Assembly (NCBI GenBank): GCA_049970695.1
Contig: JBMFML010000006.1
Location: forward strand, 10,972 to 74,971
Direction: 5' to 3'
Source of the DNA: UBA285 sp049970695
GTDB taxonomy: Archaea > Thermoproteota > Thermoprotei_A > Sulfolobales > Desulfurococcaceae
Length of the DNA stretch: 64,000 nucleotides
The notes below the pieces were generated by a model. The model searched no databases. It saw nothing but the letters and a program-made list of their open reading frames with translations, and was not told the origin of the DNA. Position numbers and translations under genes: made by a program. Below are positions 57,287-64,000 of the stretch, one piece after another. The first letter of the stretch is position 1. Each line of letters starts with the position of its first letter.

Positions 57287-58657
57287 TTGAAGCGCTCTGT
57301 ACCTGTGGCCATGACCATAGCTGGAAGCGACTCCGGTGGCGGAGCCGGCATCGAGGCGGACTTGAAAACCTTTGCCGCTCTCGGAGTGCATGGTACTGCA
57401 GCAATTACAAGCATAACTGCTCAGAACACCTATGCTGTCACGGCCATCTACGACTTGCCCGGGCCCATGGTCTACGAGCAGATAAGAGTCGTGGTAGAAG
57501 ACATGGGTGTTGACGCGGCGAAAACCGGCATGCTGAGCAACGCCGAGATCATACAGTTCGTGGCAAGGGCTATCCGCGACTTCAACATACCACTAGTAGT
57601 AGACCCCGTCATGGTTGCGAAGTCTGGTGCCAGGCTGCTGAGAGAAGACGCTGTCGAAGCACTAAAAAGCGCGCTCTTGCCACTCGCACTCGTAGCAACG
57701 CCTAATGCCATGGAAGCCTCGATCTTGGCCGGCTTTCCAGTCAAGACTATCGAGGACGCTAAGAGAGCTGCAAAGACGATTGCCGAGAGCTACGGCGTTA
57801 GGGGAGTTGTTGTTAAGGGGGGCCACTTAGAGGAGGAGAAGGTAGTCGACGTCCTCTACTACGAAAAGAGCTACCACTACTTCGAGTCTAGCAGGACTCC
57901 AGGGGGGTGCTTCCACGGAGCTGGTTGCGCTTATTCGGCTGCCATTGCAGCCTACCTCGCAATGGGCTTCGACGTCGTGGAAGCCGTGGGCAGGGCCAAG
58001 GAGTTCATAGACCGCGCCATAGCGTATGGCTTGAAAGTAGGCAGGGGCTACTGCCCAGTTAACCCCATGGCGTGGGTTGAAATAGACCTCGAGAGGTACA
58101 GGGCTCTCGAGAGCGTGAAAAAAGCCCTGTCGCTACTCCTAGAAAACAGCGAGAAGGTTCTTCCTCACGTACCCGAAGTCGGGGTGAATATTGCCGAGTC
58201 CATAAGCCCCAAGTACGCGTCTTCAGTGCACGACGTCGCGGCGATTAAAGGCAGGATCGTGAGGGCTGGTAATAAGCTGGTTCCCGTGGGGCCTATAGAG
58301 TTCGGTGCTTCTAGCCACCTCGCGAGGCTAGTACTAGAGGCAATGAAGCGCGACCCGAGAATTAGGGCTGCTATTAATGTGAAGTACAGCAGCAAGCTGG
58401 TCGAGGCGGCGAGGAGGAGGGGCTACGTAGTCGTCTTCGTCGACAGGCGCGAAGAGCCCCCTGATGTCAAGAGCGTTGAGGGCGCTAGCATGCAGTGGAT
58501 TGTGGAAGAGGCCTTTAGGCGTGCTGGCACAGCACCGGACTTCATATACGATGTCGGCGATGTGGGCAAAGAGCCCATGGTGAGAGTGCTTGGTAGAAGC
58601 GCTGTTGAAGCCGTTTCTAAGCTGCTTGACGCTATTGAAGCAATAGAAGTCAGCTAG
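57287..58657 (+). CDS. thiDN: ThiD-ThiN fusion (HMP/HMP-P kinase and thiamine-phosphate synthase)
   Basis: A 456-residue bifunctional enzyme. Residues 1 to about 270 are ThiD: TIAGSDSGGGAGIEADLKTF, VVDPVMVAKSGARLL, ATPNAMEASILAG and the catalytic-cysteine loop FHGAGCAYSAA (usually HGTGC). Residues about 280-456 are ThiN: VGVNIAESISPKYASSVHDV, PVGPIEFGASSHLARLVLEA, and the end DFIYDVGDVGKEPMVRVLG. ThiN replaces ThiE in these archaea, so this protein can phosphorylate HMP and join it with the thiazole phosphate. TTG start with TATA box about 28 bases upstream. Its last bases overlap an opposite-strand sRNA candidate. Confidence 0.94.
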   Translation: MKRSVPVAMTIAGSDSGGGAGIEADLKTFAALGVHGTAAITSITAQNTYAVTAIYDLPGPMVYEQIRVVVEDMGVDAAKTGMLSNAEIIQFVARAIRDFNIPLVVDPVMVAKSGARLLREDAVEALKSALLPLALVATPNAMEASILAGFPVKTIEDAKRAAKTIAESYGVRGVVVKGGHLEEEKVVDVLYYEKSYHYFESSRTPGGCFHGAGCAYSAAIAAYLAMGFDVVEAVGRAKEFIDRAIAYGLKVGRGYCPVNPMAWVEIDLERYRALESVKKALSLLLENSEKVLPHVPEVGVNIAESISPKYASSVHDVAAIKGRIVRAGNKLVPVGPIEFGASSHLARLVLEAMKRDPRIRAAINVKYSSKLVEAARRRGYVVVFVDRREEPPDVKSVEGASMQWIVEEAFRRAGTAPDFIYDVGDVGKEPMVRVLGRSAVEAVSKLLDAIEAIEVS

Positions 58658-58703
58658 GGGAAACGCTCTTCACGCGTCCGACTACCGTCGTTTCATCACT
58701 CCC
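58646..58703 (-). ncRNA. C/D-box sRNA candidate overlapping the thiDN end
   Basis: On the minus strand: C box GTGATGA (58693-58699), 12-base guide AACGACGGTAGT, D' CGGA (58677-58680), 3-base spacer, C' GTGAAGA (58667-58673), 13-base guide GCGTTTCCCCTAG, D box CTGA (58650-58653). C and D are perfect; D' and C' differ from consensus by one base each. Spacing is standard. The closing stem is weak (one G-C, two G-T, one mismatch). The D box lies inside the last codons of thiDN on the other strand. Confidence 0.5.
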
Positions 58704-58762
58704 TTCAACTATACTCTCGAAGCATCCTTTTAACTCTCCCTCCCTCCACTCTTGAAGTCTAG

Positions 58763-59413
58763 GTGCCCGGCGTGAGCGGGTTTGTACTCGTAACTGGCTA
58801 CAGCTACTATGGAAAGTACTGGTTTAATCCAAGTGGCGAGGTCGCCAGGCTGCTGGATGGAGCCCGCTTCGGAGACTACGTGGTTAAGTCCGTGGTAATG
58901 CCTGTCTCGCTCAAGGCCGTTAAGTCCACGCTACCGAGGCTGCTTAGAGAGCTGGAGCCCTCGCTGGCAATTGGGCTGGGGCTCTCGCCCGGTTACAGGG
59001 AAGTCGTCGTCGAGCTTGCGGCTGCAAACTATGCGTACTTCGACACGGACGTAGATGGTTACAAGGCCGAGCTCGAGCCCGTGGACCCCGAGGGGCCGCC
59101 TATAGTCTACACGACGCTGCCACTCAAGGAAATAATCAAAAAGTGCAGAGGAGAAAGGCTACTGCCTGTTAGGCCGGGGCTGGGTACCGGTCTCTACATG
59201 TGCAACGTCGCCGCGTACATGTTAATGAGGTATGGCCTCGAGCGCGGTGTTCCCGCCGGCTTCGTCCACGTGCCGCCTTCGACGGAGAACTACTTGAGGG
59301 GCGAGGCGTCCAGTGGGCTACCGCTCAGCGAGATACTCGAGTCCATTAAGTGCATAATAGAAGAGGCTCTGCGAGCCGCGCTCCTCGGGCAGGATAAGCC
59401 GAGTGCCCGGTGA
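58763..59413 (+). CDS. Pyroglutamyl-peptidase I family (C15) protein
   Basis: A 216-residue protein with the C15 peptidase pattern. The catalytic Glu is in YREVVVELAAAN (Glu84), Cys in GTGLYMCNVAAYML (Cys147) and His in GFVHVPPS (His169). Pcp removes N-terminal pyroglutamate from peptides. The loop before the Glu reads GLGLSPGYREV, close to the usual GLAxGR. The GTG start and TTTTAACTC near 58729 fit a short-leader message. The phosphatase gene follows after six bases. Confidence 0.82.
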   Translation: MPGVSGFVLVTGYSYYGKYWFNPSGEVARLLDGARFGDYVVKSVVMPVSLKAVKSTLPRLLRELEPSLAIGLGLSPGYREVVVELAAANYAYFDTDVDGYKAELEPVDPEGPPIVYTTLPLKEIIKKCRGERLLPVRPGLGTGLYMCNVAAYMLMRYGLERGVPAGFVHVPPSTENYLRGEASSGLPLSEILESIKCIIEEALRAALLGQDKPSAR

Positions 59414-59419
59414 GCTAGA

Positions 59420-60277
59420 GTGGTCTTTGCTTTCACGTGGATTATACCAGGGGTCCTCGCGCAGTCTCCTAGACCTGCTTTGAGCGATGTGCCCGAAATA
59501 AGCGAGGTCTTCGCAGGCGTGGTGAACCTCTTATCGGATGTGGAGAAGCCCCACCAGCTAATTAGGGAACTGGCTTCTCGTGGAGTAGAAGTGTTCCACG
59601 CGCCCACGCCAGACTTCCACCCAGTAGAGCTGGTCTACGTCCTCGGGGCTGTGGATTTCATTGAAAAGCACGCTAGCAGGGGTCGCAGGGTCCTAGTGCA
59701 CTGCGCCGGCGGAGTCGGCAGGAGCAGCCAGGTCACAGCGAGCTACCTGATCTACACAGGGCTCAGCTTGCTGGAAGCAGTTGAGGCCGTGAGGAGCAGA
59801 GTTCCGGGCGCGCTCGAAGTCCCGTGGCAGTTCAGGCTTGTAGAGGACTTTGCCACTCTCGTCGAGCTCGTGGGGAGGAGCAAGACGAGGCAGCTCTACA
59901 GAGAGCTTGAGAGCGCCCTCGGCAGGCGCGGGCTGCTGCACTTCTCTAAGCTACTCCAGTTCTCAATAGAGCTCGCAGGAATTGCCGGCGTGGAGGAGGG
60001 CGAGCTGCGAGAAGCCGTCTACGAGCTGCTAGAAGCGGGAGGTGGGCGCAGGAGTGGCTGGGCAAGCGCGCTGCTGCGCCTTGCCGAGGTCCTCGACTAC
60101 GATGCGAGCGGGAGGGTTGTAGTCTTAGATGGCGACCGCCTAGGCGACCGCCTCGAAGTGAGGCTTCTCTGCAACGCGCCTTGCTGGGACATTGCCGAGA
60201 GGCTTCAGCGCGCTGCCTCCGAAGAGGGCTTTGGCGAGGTGGTTGCCGAAGCAGGGCTCTACATGGACTACGTCTAG
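59420..60277 (+). CDS. Dual-specificity/tyrosine phosphatase with extra C-terminal domain
   Basis: A 285-residue protein. The phosphatase domain covers residues about 1-150: general acid Asp65 in APTPDFHPVE and the P-loop VHCAGGVGRSS with Cys95 and Arg101. It belongs to the small archaeal protein-tyrosine or dual-specificity phosphatases. A further 130 residues (about 150-285) form a helical, then beta-rich domain (LEVLDYDASGRVVVLDGDRL) that I cannot place; it could select the substrate. It is coupled to the C15 peptidase gene with a six-base gap. Confidence 0.88.
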   Translation: MVFAFTWIIPGVLAQSPRPALSDVPEISEVFAGVVNLLSDVEKPHQLIRELASRGVEVFHAPTPDFHPVELVYVLGAVDFIEKHASRGRRVLVHCAGGVGRSSQVTASYLIYTGLSLLEAVEAVRSRVPGALEVPWQFRLVEDFATLVELVGRSKTRQLYRELESALGRRGLLHFSKLLQFSIELAGIAGVEEGELREAVYELLEAGGGRRSGWASALLRLAEVLDYDASGRVVVLDGDRLGDRLEVRLLCNAPCWDIAERLQRAASEEGFGEVVAEAGLYMDYV

Positions 60278-60296
60278 CCTGCTCGCGAAGACCCGG

Positions 60297-61577
60297 CTAC
60301 AGCAGGAGGAGGAATGGAATGTATATGAGCAGGTTTACCAGGGTAACTACGGCGCCTACTTTCAGGAACTCTGTGAACGATAGCGTCGTGCCCATTCTAG
60401 ACTCCAAGTACTCGACTATGATTATGTTAGAGGCAGCGCCCAGCAGTGTCAGGTTTCCGGCTATAGTAGTGGCCATTGCTGCAGTAAGCCACACGACTTC
60501 GTGGGCACCGGTGTAACCAACTCTGTGTAGCTCGAGTATTAAGAGCTTTGTAAATGGGACATTGCTCACGAGCTGACTTCCCAGGACTGAAAGAAGTGAG
60601 AGCGCTACAACAACTTGCGGATCTACGATGGGCTTGCTAGGCAGGAACAGCTCGAACAGGGGCTCCAGGAACCCGCTTCTCCAAACTCCCTCCATGGCTA
60701 TGAACATCGATATGAAGAAGACTATCGTGCCCCAGTCGACGCCTGCAAGCAGCTTTCTCGGCTCGCTAGACACCACGTATATGGCTGATGCGACTACAAA
60801 CGGTATAAAGCCCCTTTCCTCGATGTGAGGGAGCCCGGCGAGCTGGAACAAGTCGTTAACTACGAGGGCTGTTACAGACGCTACGAGGCCCACTAGGGCC
60901 AGTGCGGCGTCTCTCTTATTCCTAATTGCCTCTTGGGGTATTAGGAGCAGCCTGCTCGCGGGGCCCTCTCTGTGCTTGTAGAGCTTCATCAGGATGACCG
61001 GGGTCACAGCCAAGTTGAGTACTGTGGGGGCTGCAAGCACAAGGACGAACTTCACGAATGGGGCTGCGAGTCCCGACCTCGTGGCGATTAGCACGTTTTG
61101 CGGATTGCCAATGGGCGTCATTACGGAGCCTATCGTGAGCGAGAAGGCGAGGAGCATGAACATCATCTTCGGGTCTACCCGAGTGGCCTTTGCAATCGTG
61201 TAAGCTACTGGGGGGCCCATTAGTGCTACAGTGTCGTTCATTGCTACTGCTGCTAGTAAGCCGAAGAGTAGAGAGGAGGCCACGATGAGCGCTCTCTCGG
61301 TTTTGAAAGCCGAGATGAACCTGCCTGCTACATAAGCGAGGAGCCCAGAGCTCTCTGCCAGGCTAGTTATGCTGAACATTCCTACGAGGAACAGTACTAC
61401 ATCGATGTCAACGACCTCGCCGATTTCGTCGACCTCGACGAGCCCTGTGACTACTACAATGAAGGCTGTAAATGCCATAATGCTCCAAATTGGGATTATG
61501 GGCTTCTTGCTCCTGACTACGAGCGAAAGCAGCAACATGCAAACTACGAGGCCTCCTACGAGTTCTCGCGGCAGCAC
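60297..61577 (-). CDS. ArsB/NhaD-type ion transporter
   Basis: A 426-residue membrane protein with about eleven helices. VDIDVVLFLVGMFSITSLAE and the two GNPQN/GAASN-type pore hairpins (SVMTPIGNPQNVLI; NLTLLGAASNIIIVEYL) are those of the ion transporter superfamily, ArsB and NhaD branches, which move arsenite, Na+/H+ or similar ions. GTG 61577 gives MLPRELVGGLVV, beginning 11 bases after the PAP2 stop. The frame is open up to 61748, but that part lies in the PAP2 gene and is poorly hydrophobic, so it is not used. Confidence 0.85.
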   Translation of the reverse strand: MLPRELVGGLVVCMLLLSLVVRSKKPIIPIWSIMAFTAFIVVVTGLVEVDEIGEVVDIDVVLFLVGMFSITSLAESSGLLAYVAGRFISAFKTERALIVASSLLFGLLAAVAMNDTVALMGPPVAYTIAKATRVDPKMMFMLLAFSLTIGSVMTPIGNPQNVLIATRSGLAAPFVKFVLVLAAPTVLNLAVTPVILMKLYKHREGPASRLLLIPQEAIRNKRDAALALVGLVASVTALVVNDLFQLAGLPHIEERGFIPFVVASAIYVVSSEPRKLLAGVDWGTIVFFISMFIAMEGVWRSGFLEPLFELFLPSKPIVDPQVVVALSLLSVLGSQLVSNVPFTKLLILELHRVGYTGAHEVVWLTAAMATTIAGNLTLLGAASNIIIVEYLESRMGTTLSFTEFLKVGAVVTLVNLLIYIPFLLLL

Positions 61578-61587
61578 TGCCAGCCAC

Positions 61588-62538
61588 CTACGCGCCCACG
61601 CGGCTAACAAGCACCGGGTGCCTGCTGCCACGGTGTTCTCGGGTACTTTGCCCCCTACTTTGGCTGATCTTTGAAGCCAGCAGGGGGCCTGAATAGACGA
61701 GCAAGCCGGCTGCGTAGAATGCCGCTGCTCTGAGCGGCGCGGCCCCACTCAGCGTTGCTACGTGGGTGGCTAGGAGCGCGGGGACCAGTGCAGTGCACAG
61801 GAGAATCCTGGTAGCTAGCGGAGCTTGCCTGGCTTCTACAATCTTCCTGCCCAAGAGCGGAATGGCCGTTAAGAGGGCGAGGCTCATGCCCAGTAGCACT
61901 GGCGAGGCCTCTAAATCTCCCTTTAGGAGCAGCAAGTTGACTAGGGAGAGCAAGGCCCCTGCACTAGCTATTGCGTAGTACGCCGAGAGGCTTCCAGACC
62001 TGGAGTGCCGTGAATAGGCGCGGTAGGCCAGGTAGCCTGCCGCAAGCCCTAGCAGCACTCCCCCGACTACGTCTACTTCGTAGTGAGCCCTCAGGTAGAG
62101 CCTGCTCAGGGAAACTCCCGCAACGATCACGGCTGATAGCGCTGCGAGCGCGGGCTTCTTGGCGAGCATAGAAGCACTCGACCAGAAGGATGCCGACACC
62201 TGTGCATGGCCGCTTGGAAAGCCGGGGCCCTCGACTTCGATGAGGGGGTTGGGGGGCCTAGGCGCGTTCAGGGAGTACTTGAGGGCTACGTTCAGAGAGC
62301 CGGAGAGCAGCACTGCTAGCACTAGCGCGAGGCCCTGGTAGGGGCTCGGCGCGAAGTAGTACGCAGCCACTGCCGCGACCATGTAGAACTCCTCGCTGCC
62401 CAGCGCGGACCAGGCCTTCCAAGCCCCCAGATTGCCTGCTGCAATTGTCAGCAGAAGCCCTAGCGCAGCTGCCAGCGCTGCAGCCGCGAGAGCCTTATTC
62501 AGCCACGCACCCCTGCTCAAGCCCGGCACCAGGCGCAA
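61588..62538 (-). CDS. PAP2-family membrane phosphatase
   Basis: A 316-residue membrane phosphatase with all three motifs: K-x6-RP (KYSLNAPRP), PSGH (GFPSGHAQVSASF) and SR-x5-H-x3-D (SRLYLRAHYEVDVV). It hydrolyses lipid (pyro)phosphates, perhaps polyprenyl or dolichyl pyrophosphate recycled from glycan synthesis. An extra C-terminal half with about four helices (residues about 185-300) is not part of the core PAP2 fold. TTG start. It lies ahead of the ArsB/NhaD-type transporter. Confidence 0.9.
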   Translation of the reverse strand: MRLVPGLSRGAWLNKALAAAALAAALGLLLTIAAGNLGAWKAWSALGSEEFYMVAAVAAYYFAPSPYQGLALVLAVLLSGSLNVALKYSLNAPRPPNPLIEVEGPGFPSGHAQVSASFWSSASMLAKKPALAALSAVIVAGVSLSRLYLRAHYEVDVVGGVLLGLAAGYLAYRAYSRHSRSGSLSAYYAIASAGALLSLVNLLLLKGDLEASPVLLGMSLALLTAIPLLGRKIVEARQAPLATRILLCTALVPALLATHVATLSGAAPLRAAAFYAAGLLVYSGPLLASKISQSRGQSTREHRGSRHPVLVSRVGA

Positions 62539-62637
62539 GCTACTGCAGCAGGGCTTATAGCACTAGCTTCGCTGGCTCTCGAGAACGCCGAGCCCGCGCT
62601 CCGGGGGGCTCTCGCCTCTTCCAAGGCTCTACCGCTC

Positions 62638-63498
62638 CTACACTCCCCAGCGACTAAGCCAGAACGCTGCCATGCCAATGGCCATTGCCGCGAGCGTGGC
62701 CCGCCTCGACTTCTCGAGCGCCCTGCTCGTCCTCTCCTTGTAGGCCCTGGTGATGCTGAGGAGGTAGGCAGCCGCTGCTAGCACTATTAGGGCCTTGTAG
62801 GCGTGGCTCAGCCCTGGCAGCAGGAGAGTTGAGAGCCCCAGGGCCGCTCCGCCCGCGCCCACAGCCAGCATTGCCTTGTAGGCCGCCTCTACGCCGAAGA
62901 CCGTTGCAATGGTCTTGTAGCCCTGCTTCAGGTCCCCCTCGTAGTCCTGCACGGACTTCAAGTACTCCCTGCCGAGGGTCACGAGGAACATCGTGGCTGC
63001 GAAGACTATTGTGAAGGCTTCCAGTCCGGCTGGAAGCCCGGCGACCACGTAGCCGTAGACAACGGGCCCCGTCGTCGAGGCGGCAACCATGGTGCTGCTG
63101 AGCCAGTGCTTTCTCGCGTAGCTGTACGAGACTCCGAGCAGGCCGTAGGCGAGCGCTACGAGCACGGCAGGCCACCCAGCCGGCAGCCCGCTGAGGACTC
63201 CCGCGAGGAAGAAGGCTGCTGCCAGCGCGAGAGCCGCTCGGGGAGACGCCTTTCCGCTTGGAAGGGGCTTCCAGGGCTTGTTGACTCTGTCCACTTCCAC
63301 GTCTACTACGTCGTTTACCAGCATCGAGGACGCTGTTAGCAGGAAGCCGGTTGCGAATGCGCAAGTGGGCAGCAGGAGGCTCCTCGGCGAGTAGCCCGTG
63401 TACGCCAGCACCGCGAAGGCAGCCCCAAAGCCGCTCAAGGCAGAGTTGGCGGGCCTCATCATGAGCAAGTAGTGCTTGACGCCCAAGCCAAGCACCAC
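62638..63498 (-). CDS. UbiA prenyltransferase, digeranylgeranylglyceryl-phosphate synthase type
   Basis: A 286-residue membrane prenyltransferase with about eight helices. The two Asp-rich motifs are NDVVDVEVDRVNKPWKPLPS and GREYLKSVQDYEGDLKQGYK. These are typical of archaeal digeranylgeranylglyceryl-phosphate synthase, which adds the second geranylgeranyl chain to the lipid backbone. A UbiA enzyme for quinone or haem is the alternative. GTG 63498 (a second GTG follows). CTATTAACACC, read on this strand near 63520-63530, may be the promoter. Confidence 0.88.
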   Translation of the reverse strand: MVLGLGVKHYLLMMRPANSALSGFGAAFAVLAYTGYSPRSLLLPTCAFATGFLLTASSMLVNDVVDVEVDRVNKPWKPLPSGKASPRAALALAAAFFLAGVLSGLPAGWPAVLVALAYGLLGVSYSYARKHWLSSTMVAASTTGPVVYGYVVAGLPAGLEAFTIVFAATMFLVTLGREYLKSVQDYEGDLKQGYKTIATVFGVEAAYKAMLAVGAGGAALGLSTLLLPGLSHAYKALIVLAAAAYLLSITRAYKERTSRALEKSRRATLAAMAIGMAAFWLSRWGV

Positions 63499-63654
63499 GT
63501 ACTAGTGGAGTGAGGAGGGGGTGTTAATAGGCCAGAATAGCCGGGGGCTTTGGCGCTGCAGAGGGGCCTGAGACTAGGCTTATACCCGAGCCCACGGGGC
63601 ACGCAGTCCTGTAAGCGCCGCCCGCCCCCGGGTGAGCTGCAGCTTCGGGCTTTT

Positions 63655-64000
<346 letters not shown>

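Noticed and set aside
61578..61748. N-terminal extension of the ArsB/NhaD-type transporter
   Set aside because: It lies entirely within the PAP2 coding region in another frame, and its residues do not look like a transporter start. GTG 61577 fits better.

Overview
The window looks like a piece of chromosome from a hyperthermophilic crenarchaeon (phylum Thermoproteota). The evidence is an A-type ATPase operon, ribosomal protein S25e, CTP-type riboflavin kinase, a NurA/HerA pair, a ThiD-ThiN fusion, phosphoglucose/phosphomannose isomerase, a tungsten-type aldehyde:ferredoxin oxidoreductase, archaeal lipid genes and archaeal rRNA. Many genes start with GTG or TTG, and TATA-like boxes often lie about 25 bases before the start codon, as in leaderless archaeal transcripts. 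I cannot name the genus. Coding density is very high: only two gene-free stretches exceed 300 bases (16431-16754 and 29084-29427).

Left part (1-18.5 kb). A cut-off GlcNAc-1-P-transferase-like gene and an MFS transporter converge. Next come a class II HMG-CoA reductase, a HypA/Mrp-type HypB nickel-insertion pair, and the complete A-type ATPase operon in the order H-I-K-E-C-F-A-B-D (4654-13032). Its rotor subunit keeps residues that bind Na+ in Enterococcus NtpK. Then follow a PLP enzyme, a pyruvate/oxaloacetate carboxyltransferase without a biotin domain, and two unrecognised membrane-anchored or exported proteins.

Middle part (18.6-45.7 kb). This holds tRNA-Gly(CCC) with an unusual C33, S25e, a three-gene ABC-2 exporter, and a seven-gene Mrp/Mbh-type antiporter module without hydrogenase genes. 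After these come riboflavin kinase, an aldehyde ferredoxin oxidoreductase, tRNA-Ile(GAT), a decayed amidohydrolase-like gene and a SAM hydrolase. A well-formed C/D-box sRNA candidate lies at 30248-30308. A four-gene minus-strand run (DHH phosphoesterase, histone-deacetylase family, CYTH, Cas4-like nuclease) stands back to back with NurA-HerA. Lipid head-group synthesis, endonuclease IV, a Nudix hydrolase, a metallo-beta-lactamase protein, Dph6, ProS, an M28-like protein and a XerA recombinase with a zinc-ribbon tail follow.

Right part (45.7-64 kb). There is a cluster of unrecognised small archaeal genes, the sugar-phosphate isomerase and tRNA-Pro(TGG). A MacB/FtsX-like ABC system follows whose middle gene encodes a 1578-residue surface protein built from about a dozen Ig-like repeats. 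Next are a possible HTH regulator divergent from ThiDN, a second C/D-box sRNA candidate (58646-58703), a pyroglutamyl-peptidase-like protein with a tyrosine phosphatase, an ArsB/NhaD-type transporter, a PAP2 phosphatase and a UbiA prenyltransferase of archaeal lipid synthesis. The 3' end of a 23S rRNA gene on the minus strand closes the window.

Several parts plausibly work together around ion bioenergetics: a possibly Na+-driven ATP synthase with an Mrp-type antiporter. Others serve isoprenoid lipid synthesis (HMG-CoA reductase, CDP-alcohol transferase, UbiA, PAP2), DNA repair (NurA/HerA, endonuclease IV, Cas4-like) and RNA modification (two C/D sRNAs). All assignments come from reading the sequence and remembered family motifs; no database search was run.
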